A stretch of 64,000 nt of DNA from Cellvibrionaceae bacterium (GCA_021151525.1 JAGKXD010000008.1:1-64000); one strand, 5' to 3'; positions 9,135 through 18,487 are shown, counted from the stretch's first letter. The notes: generated by a model not told the origin, from the sequence alone. Numbers and translations are program-made.

Positions 9135-9812
9135 ATGAAAAAAGTACTGGTTGTTTTGATTGGTGCGTTGCTCATTAATCAAAGCTTTGCATTTGGTTTA
9201 AAAGATGTTGGTCATGCGTTTGATAAATCCTACAAGTGTAAGAGCAATGATCAGGGGTGTAAAAATCGCGAGCATTTATTAGCCGCGGCTAAGGTTGCTG
9301 CGGTGGCAGTAGCCGTAAAATATATTGCCGATATGATTATCGAACATCATTCTAAAAAAGTGGCGGATGAAGAGGGCGTGGTAACTGACTACAAAAATTC
9401 GCACGACAATTTACCTGATAAGCCGCAAGCATCTGCTTATACAACGAATGCGTTACCCGGCAGCGTTGTACAGCCCGGTAAAAAGGTAGTGATTCAATCA
9501 GATATAGTTGTGGTTCCAGGGCGTGAACAAAAAGAAACGCTGATTCAAGAGCGTTTGGCTATTTTTGATAACGAAGATAACACCAAAGAATTAAAGTCGC
9601 TCACGAAGGATGTTAATGAAGGCACTAAACGCGCCGGTCACTACACCAATGAGTTTACATTCACGCTGCCAGAAGGTTTGCCGCAAGGCGTCTACCCAAT
9701 CAAAACGACCTTGATTTTAAATGGTGAAGAAAAACAAACGCTCAATAATGACTTGCAATTGGTGTTGGAAGTTAACAGTCTTGGTGAAATGAAGTTTATT
9801 GCGGCGCGATAA
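9135..9812 (+). CDS. Secreted protein of unknown function, partner of the kinase
   Basis: A 225-residue protein with a clear signal peptide (MKKVLVVLIGALLINQSFA, cut before FGLK). The mature N-terminal part holds a cysteine pair (YKCKSNDQGCKNRE) like the short-spaced pairs in the upstream kinase, then an Ala/Val-rich helix. The C-terminal half (from about residue 105) looks like a beta-sandwich: VVIQSDIVVVPG and LPEGLPQGVYPIKTTLILNGEE. I do not recognise a named family. Its position 16 bases after the kinase gene, plus the shared periplasmic location and cysteine pattern, suggests it works with the kinase's sensing repeats; this is inference. Confidence 0.75.
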   Translation: MKKVLVVLIGALLINQSFAFGLKDVGHAFDKSYKCKSNDQGCKNREHLLAAAKVAAVAVAVKYIADMIIEHHSKKVADEEGVVTDYKNSHDNLPDKPQASAYTTNALPGSVVQPGKKVVIQSDIVVVPGREQKETLIQERLAIFDNEDNTKELKSLTKDVNEGTKRAGHYTNEFTFTLPEGLPQGVYPIKTTLILNGEEKQTLNNDLQLVLEVNSLGEMKFIAAR

Positions 9813-9824
9813 TTTATTGTGTAA

Positions 9825-9860
9825 TTCCGCTCACCCTTGGAACCTTAAGAGTGAGCGGAA
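9825..9860. terminator. Inverted repeat between convergent genes
   Basis: TTCCGCTCAC and GTGAGCGGAA form a 10-bp perfect stem around a 16-base loop, between the secreted-protein gene and the convergent exporter gene. There is no T-run on either side, so termination is only suggested by position. Confidence 0.45.
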
Positions 9861-9876
9861 AACCTCTCTGATGCAA

Positions 9877-10884
9877 CTATACTAACTGCCGATTAATCAA
9901 TTCCTGCTTCATATACGCGTAGAAAATCGGTGCCGCCACTACGCCGGCAATCCCGAACACGGATTCCATTACCAGCATTGCAATCAATAGCTCCCACGCC
10001 TGTGCTTGAATTTGAGTGCCAATAATTTTGGCATTCAAAAAATATTCAAGTTTGTGCAATACAATCAAAAAGATCAGCGAGCTTATGGCGACAGGTATGC
10101 CTGACGGTAATGCGACAATAACTAAAATGGTGTTGGAAATTAAATTGCCAATAATCGGCAGCATGCCAGCAACAAAAGTGATAACGACCAAGCTTTTTGC
10201 CATGGGCAGATGAATATCCAGCAGCGGTAAAACGACTAATACGTAAAGGCCAGTGAAAAAGGTATTGACTGCTGAGATACGTACCTGTGCAAACACTACT
10301 TTCTTGAAGGCGCGGCTTAATGTTTTTAAGCGATCAAGCAAAGCAATCGCGAGTGGCGCTCTCGGTAACTGGCTCGGGCTGTGCAGTGAAATCATTGCGC
10401 CAATAATCATGCCCAACAAAATTCTCACTAATGTATGGCCTGCATCGGTACTGATGGATTTTGCATCTTGCGCATGTTCACGCATCCAATTGGCAATCAT
10501 CTCGCGTATTTCTTCGGTGTTGTCGGGCAGATGCGAGCAAATCCAAACTGGGCATTGCGCGCGCGATGCATCAATAATATCGGCCATTTTTTGCAAGAGA
10601 GCGTGAGTGCTGCCCGCTTCGCTTTGAAAAAAAGTAATTGCGCCCCACACGGCAAGGGTCAGTGCTGTAATAATAAAAGTGCCAATTAAACTGACGGAAA
10701 TAATTCGTGCGCGGCCTTTACCAATGCTCACATCAAAATTGGGCGATAAAATTAATACAAGTGAATGTACAAGCAGACCGGCGAATAAGGCCACTAACAG
10801 GCCGTGTATGAGTACAACCAGTAATGCAAGTGCAACCAAAATGTAAGACGCAATTTCAGGGTAGGTGATTTTATTGTTGATCAT
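9877..10884 (-). CDS. AI-2E family transporter
   Basis: A 335-residue inner-membrane protein with the topology of the AI-2E/PerM family (PF01594): hydrophobic pairs near the N-terminus, a soluble segment around residues 90-150, then a block of membrane segments. The conserved core is seen as FAQVRISAVNTFFTGLYV and the late region as ITFVAGMLPIIGNLISNTILV. Members export small molecules (AI-2 in E. coli TqsA) or ions, so the substrate is unknown. A Cys pair in the soluble loop (CPVWICSH) is unusual. A second member of the family lies near the other end of the window. It is probably monocistronic. Confidence 0.9.
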   Translation of the reverse strand: MINNKITYPEIASYILVALALLVVLIHGLLVALFAGLLVHSLVLILSPNFDVSIGKGRARIISVSLIGTFIITALTLAVWGAITFFQSEAGSTHALLQKMADIIDASRAQCPVWICSHLPDNTEEIREMIANWMREHAQDAKSISTDAGHTLVRILLGMIIGAMISLHSPSQLPRAPLAIALLDRLKTLSRAFKKVVFAQVRISAVNTFFTGLYVLVVLPLLDIHLPMAKSLVVITFVAGMLPIIGNLISNTILVIVALPSGIPVAISSLIFLIVLHKLEYFLNAKIIGTQIQAQAWELLIAMLVMESVFGIAGVVAAPIFYAYMKQELINRQLV

Positions 10885-11004
10885 GGCTGCTTACCGATGA
10901 AGGCGTGGGTGTGGCCTTATCATAAGTGATATTCGGCCTATTAGGGAAACTCTGCGCGTGTTACAAATTGTTGGGGCATCTTGGGTAAATGCAAGCAAAC
11001 TGAT

Positions 11005-11646
11005 TTATGAAACTTGTTTGGCAGCGTTTAGTAGTTTGGCAAGTTGATGTTTAGGGGTTTTGCACAGTTGCGCCATTAATCCAAATGACGGTGATTCCAG
11101 TTGGTTGCGATCACGCAATTCAGCTAACAAATTCAACCATAAATGGGCTGTAACTTCTGCATCGGCCAGTGCGCGGTGATAAATCCCCTCACTCGGTAAA
11201 TTTTTATATTCCGCAAGCGTGGCGAGTTGGTGGTTGGGTGCCTGCTGAAAAATTCTACGCGAAGCCAATAAGCTGCAGGCAATTCCGCCATTAAAATTTT
11301 TTTTGATGCGCTTGAATTCGGCGCGCAAAAAACGCTCATCAAATGATGCATTGTGAGCGACCAGATTGTGACCATCAACAAAATCAAAAAAGTCTTGCAT
11401 CACCTCGGCATTCTTGCGCGCTTCCCTCACCATAGGGTTCGTTATGCCAGTGAGGTTTTCGATAAACAGCGGAATGCGTATGCCCGGGTTCATTAATTGT
11501 TGAAAGCGCTGGGTAATTTGCCCATGTTCAATTAATACCGCACCAATTTCTATGCTGCGGTCGCCCATATCGGGCGAAAGGCCTGTGGTTTCAAAATCGA
11601 ATACGATCAAAGTATCGGCAGCGCGGGAATGCAATCTGATTCTCAC
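11005..11646 (-). CDS. DnaQ-like 3'-5' exonuclease (DEDDh)
   Basis: A 213-residue protein with the three DEDDh motifs: Exo I DFETTG near residue 18, Exo II HNASFD near 98, Exo III HRALADAEVTAH near 157. This is the fold of the proofreading subunit epsilon and of RNase T/oligoribonuclease relatives. The protein lacks the C-terminal alpha-binding tail of true DnaQ and is shorter, so a stand-alone exonuclease is more likely than the polymerase III subunit. The start is the ATG at 11646. The region upstream holds paired DnaA boxes shared with ppc. Confidence 0.9.
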   Translation of the reverse strand: MRIRLHSRAADTLIVFDFETTGLSPDMGDRSIEIGAVLIEHGQITQRFQQLMNPGIRIPLFIENLTGITNPMVREARKNAEVMQDFFDFVDGHNLVAHNASFDERFLRAEFKRIKKNFNGGIACSLLASRRIFQQAPNHQLATLAEYKNLPSEGIYHRALADAEVTAHLWLNLLAELRDRNQLESPSFGLMAQLCKTPKHQLAKLLNAAKQVS

Positions 11647-11771
11647 AAAAAATGGTTATGGATGATGACGGGGGGCAAGCATAACGCTTTGTACTGATTT
11701 TATCCCGCACACTATTTAAACGCTAAACACCAAGCCAGTGACAGTCTGGTCTCAGGCTAGTTACTCTAGAG

Positions 11772-11813
11772 TCATTCACAGACTTATTCACAGCTTCTGT
11801 GGATAAGCGTCTG
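11772..11813. promoter_or_regulatory. Inverted pair of DnaA boxes
   Basis: TTATTCACA at 11784-11792 and TGTGGATAA at 11798-11806 (the complement of TTATCCACA) both fit the DnaA consensus TTATNCACA and face each other. A third near match, TCATTCACA, is at 11772-11780. The pair lies in a larger dyad, CAGACTTATTCACAG and CTGTGGATAAGCGTCTG. Candidate DnaA binding site upstream of ppc and the exonuclease gene. Confidence 0.55.
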
Positions 11814-12050
11814 GTCGCTTTGTCATCGCTTTGCATGCACCCTAAACAGGCATTGGCATAAATACTGCTGACAATTTCCTGTAATGACCTTTTGTTGGGC
11901 TGGAATCCTGCGAAATTTAGTTACTTTTACAATAAGCGCAGGGGTATTTTCTACCCAAGTAAGGGCTGATGACGTAGAATGCCGCCCTATTTTGATGCTT
12001 CATAGTTCCCTCGATCTAGTTGGCCCCCAATTTGTAGGCCCCCGTTTTTT

Positions 12051-12056
12051 GGAGAG
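12051..12056 (+). promoter_or_regulatory. Ribosome binding site that fixes the ppc start
   Basis: GGAGAG sits 7 bases before ATG 12064. The encoded protein then begins MLKLPETLRENVRLLGELLG, which aligns with the E. coli enzyme N-terminus. Confidence 0.85.
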
Positions 12057-12063
12057 ATATCCG

Positions 12064-14676
12064 ATGTTAAAGCTGCCTGAAACCCTGCGCGAGAATGTAC
12101 GCCTGCTAGGGGAGCTCTTAGGTGAGACGATTCACGCCCACGAAGGCGAAGAACTGTTTGCTAAAGTCGAGGGAATTCGTAAGTTAGGTAAGGCCATTAC
12201 CCGCGCCGAAAGCGGCGATTCAGCACCTTTAGTTAAGCTCTTGGGCGAACTAGACGATGCAGACATTCTGCCCATAGTTCGCGCCTTCAACCAATTCCTT
12301 AACTTGGCCAACATTGCTGATCAGGAATACTTCTCCAGTGCCGAATCTGAGCGTGAAGATGTGTTGCAAGCCATGCTGTTGGAGTTCTCTGACAAATATG
12401 GCAAAGAAGAGCTGGCTAAGAAAATCAGTGAGCTGAGCATCGAGCTGGTGCTTACTGCACATCCAACCGAAGTGACTCGCCGCACTCTTATCCGTAAATA
12501 CGACCAGATCGTAGATACCTTGGCTGATAAGCAAAACGGTAGCCTCTTAACCTTCGAACAAGACAAATTGCGTGGCCGTTTGCACCGTTTGGTAGAAGAA
12601 ATCTGGGCTACAGATGAAATCCGTACCACCCGCCCAACTGCTATCGATGAAGCCAAATGGGGCTTTGCGGTTATTGAAAATAGTTTGTGGGAAGCTGTGC
12701 CTGATTTCATTCGCCACCTCGACCGCTTGAGCAAGCGTCACCTTGGCACTGGTTTGCCAACGGATGTGCAACCATTCAAATTTTACTCTTGGATGGGCGG
12801 TGACCGTGACGGTAACCCCAACGTAACCCACAAAATCACCCGTGAAGTATTGTTGCTTGGTCGTTGGATGGCCGCAGAACTCTATTCTCGCGATGTCTAC
12901 AGTTTGGGCGGCGACCTGAGTATGAGCGAGGCGAGCGAAGAGCTACGTGCACTTTACCCAAGTACAACACCTTACCGCGACGCCATGTTTACCTTGCGCA
13001 AGCGTATTCAAGCCACCTTGGAGTGGGCTGAGGCTCGCTTGCAAGGTCGTATTGTAGAAACCCCGGAAGACTTGATCGTAAGCCGTGAAGACTTGTTGGA
13101 ACCCTTGATGGTTTGCTACAGATCTTTGAACGATGTGGGCTTACCACATATCGCCAATGGCCCGCTGATGGACACCATCCGCCGTATCCACTGCTTTGGC
13201 ATCAACCTTGTGCCCTTGGATATTCGTCAAGATGGCGAGCGCCACGTTAAAGCGATTGACGAATTAGTGAGCTATTTGGAATTAGGTAATTACGCCAAAT
13301 GGTCTGAAGAAGAGCGTCAGGCATTTTTGTTGGAACAGCTTGCAAGCAAGCGTCCGTTAATGCCGGTTAACTGGCCTGTTAGTGATGACACCGCTGAAGT
13401 CTTGGCGACCTGCCGTGTAATTGCGAGCGAGCCGCGTGAGATTCTCTCGCATTACATTATTTCTATGGCACAACAGCCATCTGACGTACTTGCCGTTGCG
13501 CTCCTCTTGAAAGAGTGTGGCATGACCTGGGATATGCCGATTGTTCCTTTGTTTGAAACCCTCGATGACCTCGATCGTGCGCCTATCGTAATGGATCGTT
13601 TGTGGAGTCTCGATTGGTATCAAAAATACAGTGCCAAAGACCAAACCGTGATGATCGGTTATTCGGATTCTGCGAAAGACGCCGGTAAGTTCTCGGCAAC
13701 TTGGGCGCAATACAAGGCGCAAGAAAAGCTGGTTGCCTTGGCTGATAAATATGAAGTGTCATTAGTTCTGTTCCACGGCCGTGGCGGTACTGTTGGTCGT
13801 GGCGGTGGCCCGGTAGAAAAAGCTATGGCGTCGCAACCGCCGGGTTCAATTCACGGTCGCATCCGCGTGACTGAACAAGGCGAGATGATTCGCTACAAGT
13901 TTGGTTTGCCACGCGTTGCGTTCAGTAGCTTGTCCTCTTATGTAGTAGCAACCTTGCGCGCGACCATTTCGCCCCATGATGCACCAGCACCTGAGTGGCG
14001 TGACCTAATTGAGCGCATGGGTGCCTCCAGTTTAGAAGCCTACCGCAGTGTAGTTCGCGGCCATGATCATTTTGTGCCTTACTTCCGCAGCCTGACTCCG
14101 GAGCAAGAATTGAGTTTGTTGGCGCTCGGCAGTCGTCCAGCCAAGCGTAAATCAACGGGCGGTGTAGAAAGCCTGCGTGCGATTCCATGGGTATTCGCCT
14201 GGACGCAAGTACGTTTGAACTTGCCTGCTTGGTTGGGTGCGCGCCAAGCGCTTGAATATGCGTTGGAGCACGAGCCAAAAACCTTGGCAGATATGGTTGC
14301 CAACTGGCCGTTCTTCTCCAGCTTCCTTGATTTGTTGGAGATGGTAATTGGTAAGGCAGATGGCCCAATTTGTACCTATTACGAGGAACAATTGGTTCCT
14401 GCTGAATACCACGGTCTCGGCAAGCAATTACGTGATGATTTGAAAGCCTTGGAAATGCTTATCAATGAGTTGAAGAAGCAGGATATCTTGTTGAAAGACG
14501 AGCCGCTGTTACGCCAATCACTGGAAGTGCGCAAACCTTATGTTGATCCACTTAACTATTTGCAGGCTGAATTGTTGAAGCGCTATCGCTCAAGCAAATC
14601 TATCAGTCCGGATTTGGAGCGTGCTCTTAAGGTAACAATGGCAGGTATTGCTGCAGGCATGCGTAATACGGGCTAG
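12064..14676 (+). CDS. ppc: Phosphoenolpyruvate carboxylase
   Basis: An 870-residue enzyme that adds bicarbonate to phosphoenolpyruvate to make oxaloacetate, refilling the TCA cycle. The alignment with the E. coli enzyme is easy along the whole length. It includes the catalytic His region LVLTAHPTEVTRRT, SWMGGDRDGNPNVT, the Lys region MIGYSDSAKDAG, the mobile loop FHGRGGTVGRGGGP, RVTEQGEMIR, SRPAKRKSTGGVESLRAIPW, and the C-terminal AGIAAGMRNTG. Length matches the family (about 880). The start at 12064 is chosen over ATG 11884, which would add 60 residues unlike any PEP carboxylase. A strong two-way terminator follows. Confidence 0.98.
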   Translation: MLKLPETLRENVRLLGELLGETIHAHEGEELFAKVEGIRKLGKAITRAESGDSAPLVKLLGELDDADILPIVRAFNQFLNLANIADQEYFSSAESEREDVLQAMLLEFSDKYGKEELAKKISELSIELVLTAHPTEVTRRTLIRKYDQIVDTLADKQNGSLLTFEQDKLRGRLHRLVEEIWATDEIRTTRPTAIDEAKWGFAVIENSLWEAVPDFIRHLDRLSKRHLGTGLPTDVQPFKFYSWMGGDRDGNPNVTHKITREVLLLGRWMAAELYSRDVYSLGGDLSMSEASEELRALYPSTTPYRDAMFTLRKRIQATLEWAEARLQGRIVETPEDLIVSREDLLEPLMVCYRSLNDVGLPHIANGPLMDTIRRIHCFGINLVPLDIRQDGERHVKAIDELVSYLELGNYAKWSEEERQAFLLEQLASKRPLMPVNWPVSDDTAEVLATCRVIASEPREILSHYIISMAQQPSDVLAVALLLKECGMTWDMPIVPLFETLDDLDRAPIVMDRLWSLDWYQKYSAKDQTVMIGYSDSAKDAGKFSATWAQYKAQEKLVALADKYEVSLVLFHGRGGTVGRGGGPVEKAMASQPPGSIHGRIRVTEQGEMIRYKFGLPRVAFSSLSSYVVATLRATISPHDAPAPEWRDLIERMGASSLEAYRSVVRGHDHFVPYFRSLTPEQELSLLALGSRPAKRKSTGGVESLRAIPWVFAWTQVRLNLPAWLGARQALEYALEHEPKTLADMVANWPFFSSFLDLLEMVIGKADGPICTYYEEQLVPAEYHGLGKQLRDDLKALEMLINELKKQDILLKDEPLLRQSLEVRKPYVDPLNYLQAELLKRYRSSKSISPDLERALKVTMAGIAAGMRNTG

Positions 14677-14705
14677 AGGTTGTCTCGAAAAGCTTCAGGA
14701 AAAAT

Positions 14706-14735
14706 AAAAAAACCGCGCAATTGCGCGGTTTTTTT
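14706..14735. terminator. Bidirectional terminator between ppc and a chemoreceptor gene
   Basis: A perfect 30-base palindrome: seven A, CCGCGCAA, TTGCGCGG, seven T. It serves ppc on one side and the convergent chemoreceptor gene on the other. Confidence 0.93.
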
Positions 14736-14751
14736 ATGGCTTGGATTTGGA

Positions 14752-16266
14752 TTACTGATGATGGCTGAGCTTAAAAAACTCCATCATCTCCTGTAATTGC
14801 GAGGCTTGGTGTGAAAGCTCCTCTGCGGTGGCGAATAACTCTTCAGATGCAGCTGAATTTTGTTGAGTGGCAATTGTGATTTGGGAAATTGCAGTAGTGA
14901 TTTGATTCGCACCAGTGCTTTGCTCTTGGCTCGCCGCTGAAATTTCCTGCACTAAATCGGCTGTTTTGCGAATGGATGGCACCATCTCATTTAAGAGCTT
15001 ACCGGCATCAACTGCCTGCTTGACCGAGCTGTTGGCGAGTTCGCCAATTTCTTTGGCGGCGGTTTGGCTGCGCCCTGCGAGCTTTCGTACTTCGCTAGCC
15101 ACCACGGCAAATCCGCGCCCGTGCTCGCCGGCACGACCTGCTTCGATAGCGGCATTGAGGGCGAGCAAATTGGTTTGATAGGCAATATCATCGATGACAC
15201 TGATTTTCTCAGCGATTTTTTGCATGGCTTCAACGGTATGAGTTACCGCTTCACCACCGCGCGATGCTTCTTTCGCGCTTTGAGTTGCAATGCTATCGGT
15301 AATTTTTGCGTTGTCATTGTTTTGGCTGATGGACGCTGAAATTTCCTCCATAGAGGCGCTTGTCTCTTCCACGCTCGCGGCTTGCTCTGTTGCCGCTTGA
15401 GCAAGCGATTGCGCTGTGGCGCTAACTTCTTCGGATGCAGAAGAAAGAGAATCGGCGGTCGAGCGAACATCGCTGATGATGGACGAGAGCTTAATAATCA
15501 TTTGGTTAATGGCAAACAAAATACTAGTTTGATCTTTGGGGTTTAGCTGCGCGCGAATTGCTAGGTCGCCATTGGCAACACGAGTGATAACGTCTGATGT
15601 GTAATTGGGCTCGCCTCCGAGTTGAAGGAGCAAACTGCGAGTTATGAGTAAGCCCAAAATAGACGCCACCACCAAGCTGAGTAATATCAACGAAATATTC
15701 ATGAGGCGGGCTTTTTCGTAACGTTGAATTGAGCGTTCATATTCTTGTTTTGCAACCGTAGCTTGAAGTTTATTGAGCTTTGCAAAGACGGCATCGAGCG
15801 GGTCAAAAATGGGGTACATATCGTTCTGAGTAAAGTTGGTAATAGCGGCTGTATCTTTGTTGGCGTACCAGCTTTGAAGTTGAACGAGTTTTTCATCAGC
15901 TTTTTGCAGTAGTGGAGTCGCCTGCTTTATAAGCGCAACTTCTTCATCGACCAATTCGGTTGCTAAATAATCTTTCCAAAGTCCAGTGGCCACCTCGTGT
16001 TCGTCGGCGGTAAGGCGCTGGGCTTTCTCAAGACTAATGAGGCCTTTCGTGGATTTTTGAGGAGTGTCAACTAAGGTCAACGCGTAACCGTCTATAACAT
16101 CTTTCAGTTGTTGCATAGGCACAACACGGTCGTTGTAAACCGTCTGCATGCCTAAGTTCGCATCGCGCATGCCAGAGATTCCCATAATGCCGATTACCAG
16201 CATGAGGAGAATCAATGTTCCAGCCAAAATAGCTAAGCGCATAGCAACGCGCATATTGTTCAACAT
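14752..16266 (-). CDS. Methyl-accepting chemotaxis protein
   Basis: A 504-residue chemoreceptor. Membrane segment 1 is at about 9-31, followed by a four-helix-bundle-type periplasmic domain (about 32-188) and membrane segment 2 at about 190-210. A HAMP linker begins at LLLQLGGEPNY. The cytoplasmic signalling coiled coil has the tip IDDIAYQTNLLALNAAIEAGRAGEHGRGFAVVA (given in parts: tip near residues 363-395). It binds a ligand outside and controls CheA through CheW. The signalling half is very close to the two receptors in the che operon downstream, so these are recent paralogs. The ATG has CAGGAGA just upstream. It is separate from, and divergent to, the che operon. Confidence 0.95.
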   Translation of the reverse strand: MLNNMRVAMRLAILAGTLILLMLVIGIMGISGMRDANLGMQTVYNDRVVPMQQLKDVIDGYALTLVDTPQKSTKGLISLEKAQRLTADEHEVATGLWKDYLATELVDEEVALIKQATPLLQKADEKLVQLQSWYANKDTAAITNFTQNDMYPIFDPLDAVFAKLNKLQATVAKQEYERSIQRYEKARLMNISLILLSLVVASILGLLITRSLLLQLGGEPNYTSDVITRVANGDLAIRAQLNPKDQTSILFAINQMIIKLSSIISDVRSTADSLSSASEEVSATAQSLAQAATEQAASVEETSASMEEISASISQNNDNAKITDSIATQSAKEASRGGEAVTHTVEAMQKIAEKISVIDDIAYQTNLLALNAAIEAGRAGEHGRGFAVVASEVRKLAGRSQTAAKEIGELANSSVKQAVDAGKLLNEMVPSIRKTADLVQEISAASQEQSTGANQITTAISQITIATQQNSAASEELFATAEELSHQASQLQEMMEFFKLSHHQ

Positions 16267-16803
16267 ACATCTCTCCTGAAAGTTTAGACTTTAGTGCAGC
16301 AACCAGATTTGGCTTTATTCTTAAAAGGATTGATACGAAGAATAAGTAGACGTCTTAGTGTGTACTAATCGCTTATCAGAGTTTCCGCATTACTCTTGAG
16401 TTAACCCTAGTTAAGGACGCATAACTTGTCAAAACACGACAGCATCTAGGGAGTGTGGTCATAAAGAGATGTTTTTTGAAGAAATAGAGTTGGTTTTTAA
16501 CTTTGGCAAACAAAAAAACTACATATCGACTTTTTTAATTCGCTTTTCTAATAAAAATGATTTTTCTTAATTGAAGTTGTCTGATTATCGACCTATTTAT
16601 TTTCGTCGCTAACTGAGATTTATACTTGTTGGTAGAGTATTTTTACCTAGACGTTTTCCCCCATCTTGCCCCTTCATTCTTTTGACACCTATTTAAACGA
16701 GGTCTATACCTAAGTTGGTTTAGAACAAGGCCTTTGTAGTGTCGAGTTGTTAGTTGTCGCTACTTTATTAATACCCGCAAATTATTAAAACGGATTGAGT
16801 GCT
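16267..16803. other. Intergenic region upstream of the chemosensory operon
   Basis: A 537-base A/T-rich stretch between divergent genes: the chemoreceptor to the left and the che operon to the right. Both promoters must lie here. I found no convincing sigma-28 site, Pho box, strong palindrome or small gene. Confidence 0.6.
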
Positions 16804-18075
16804 ATGAACTCTCGCAATTATTCACAAGCCCATTCAGGGCGCGCCACAAACGCATTTAATCCGCACGCTGATTCACATGTATCGCCAGCATCGTCAAGTG
16901 TTCTTTTAGGTGGGTTAATTAGTGTTGCGATTCTTGCTCTGGCAAGTATTTTCTTGGGTACCTTTTCTTTTTTCATCAAAGCGGTGCTGATGTTATTGGT
17001 ATTGGGTGCAACTCTTGCCGCATTCGTTCAAGCACAGGCGTTCATTCGCAACAGCCAACATGCAGAGCAGCTAGGTTCAACCAATTTGCACCAACAAGAG
17101 CAAGTAAATCAATTGCAGCAAATTGCAACCAACTATCAGCAATTGATGAGTGAGTTGCTGCCTCTATGGCAACGCCAAACAGATCTCGCTAAGTATCAAA
17201 TGGAGCAAAGCATTAATGAACTTGTAAATCGTTTTTCAGAAATACATGGAAGACTGCAAGCATCAGTGGCAAGCGCTCAAGAAACGGCGAGTGGCATGAG
17301 TGGACAACAAGGCTTAAGTGGCGTGATCGATTTTGCCAACGTTGAGTTGGGGCAGCTGGTACAAACACTGCGCAATGCCATTCAGCAGCGCGATGAATTG
17401 CTAACAGAGATTGCTGGCTTATCTGAAATTACCAGTGAGTTGAGCACCATGGGTGCCGATGTTGCTGGCATTGCATCGCAAACAAATTTACTGGCATTAA
17501 ATGCGGCCATTGAAGCTGCTCGTGCGGGTGAGTATGGGCGTGGATTTGCTGTGGTAGCTGATGAAGTTCGCACGCTTTCAAGCCGCTCTGGTGAAACGGG
17601 TTCACGTATTGGAAAACGTATCCAGCAAGCAAATGCTGCATTACAAAAAACCTTGGATCGCACAACCGAATATGCGGCGCAAGACGATCAGCGACTTAAC
17701 CAATCTGAATCATCAATTGAAGAAGTTCTACATCAATTTCAGCAATCGAGTGAGCGAATTATTCAATCAGCAAGTTCTTTGGAACATGAAAGTTCGCATG
17801 TGCAGCACAGCGTAGAAGAGGTTTTAGTTAATTTACAATTTCAGGATCGTGTTGGACAAATCCTTAGTCACGTTACGAAAGACATGGAAAAATTTGCAGC
17901 AGTTATTCAAGAACATCAACAACGCCTGAATGCCGGTAAGGATGTTGAGCTCATAGATATAGAACGTTGGTTGGCAGATGTACGCAAAACCTACACGACA
18001 CTTGAGCAAGTTGACGTTCATCATGGCAGGCAAGATTTTAATAAACCCAGTAATTCTGATGTAACACTTTTTTAG
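16804..18075 (+). CDS. Membrane-bound chemoreceptor-like protein without periplasmic domain
   Basis: A 423-residue protein. Two membrane segments (about 33-52 and 55-80) are separated by only a few residues, so there is no outside sensor domain. A Gln-rich coiled coil follows, then a receptor signalling tip, ASQTNLLALNAAIEAARAGEYGRGFAVVADEVR, at about residues 220-255 (read in two parts). The C-terminal part (FQDRVGQILSHVTKDMEKF) is like the region in CheZ-like and McpB-type proteins. It probably senses inside the cell or in the membrane. It is the first gene of the che operon. ATG 16804 is preferred (GGA 9 bases upstream); a TTG at 16795 would add three residues. Confidence 0.88.
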   Translation: MNSRNYSQAHSGRATNAFNPHADSHVSPASSSVLLGGLISVAILALASIFLGTFSFFIKAVLMLLVLGATLAAFVQAQAFIRNSQHAEQLGSTNLHQQEQVNQLQQIATNYQQLMSELLPLWQRQTDLAKYQMEQSINELVNRFSEIHGRLQASVASAQETASGMSGQQGLSGVIDFANVELGQLVQTLRNAIQQRDELLTEIAGLSEITSELSTMGADVAGIASQTNLLALNAAIEAARAGEYGRGFAVVADEVRTLSSRSGETGSRIGKRIQQANAALQKTLDRTTEYAAQDDQRLNQSESSIEEVLHQFQQSSERIIQSASSLEHESSHVQHSVEEVLVNLQFQDRVGQILSHVTKDMEKFAAVIQEHQQRLNAGKDVELIDIERWLADVRKTYTTLEQVDVHHGRQDFNKPSNSDVTLF

Positions 18076-18084
18076 GAGTAAGGC

Positions 18085-18450
18085 ATGTCCAAAGTTATTT
18101 TGGTGGTGGATGATTCCGCCAGTGTTAGGCAAGTAGTCGGTATCGCATTGCGCGGCGCAGGTTATACCGTTGTTGAAGCGTCGGATGGTAAAGATGCGTT
18201 GTCCAAACTCGATAACCAACAAAAAATTAGTTTAGTTATTTCTGATGTCAATATGCCCAACATGGATGGCATTAGTTTCGTTAAAGAAATGAAACAAAAA
18301 GCAAATTATAAATTTACGCCTGTGATTATGTTAACGACCGAAGGGGCAGAAGACAAAAAGCAAGAAGGGAAAGCTGCTGGTGCAAAAGCCTGGATTGTAA
18401 AACCTTTTCGGCCGGAGCAATTGTTACAAACAGTATCCATGCTGATTTAG
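18085..18450 (+). CDS. cheY: CheY-like response regulator
   Basis: A 121-residue single receiver domain. The acidic pair is in VVDDSASVRQ (Asp9, Asp10), the phosphorylation site is Asp54 in VISDVNMPNMDG, Thr is in MLTTEG, and Lys is in WIVKPF. It has no output domain, so it is a diffusible phosphoacceptor of CheA. AGGAG overlapping the stop of the upstream gene is the ribosome site. Target (flagellar motor or another output) cannot be read from the sequence; no flagellar genes are in the window. Confidence 0.95.
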   Translation: MSKVILVVDDSASVRQVVGIALRGAGYTVVEASDGKDALSKLDNQQKISLVISDVNMPNMDGISFVKEMKQKANYKFTPVIMLTTEGAEDKKQEGKAAGAKAWIVKPFRPEQLLQTVSMLI

Positions 18451-18487
18451 TTTGCACATTTCGCAGTCATCACAAGAGCGCTCAACA

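Larger units (their letters stand above)
11647..12063. other. Intergenic region between exonuclease gene and ppc
   Basis: A 417-base stretch between divergent genes. It holds the DnaA-box dyad listed separately and presumably the promoters of both genes. The frame of ppc stays open back to ATG 11884, but the encoded residues look non-coding and no ribosome site supports that start. Confidence 0.7.

Noticed and set aside
11884..12063. An earlier start for ppc that would add 60 residues
   Set aside because: The added residues do not look like any PEP carboxylase and lack a ribosome site; GGAGAG before ATG 12064 and the alignment fix the start there.
16267..16803. Possible sigma-28 promoter for the che operon
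   Set aside because: No sequence fits the TAAA and GCCGATAA elements with proper spacing on either strand.
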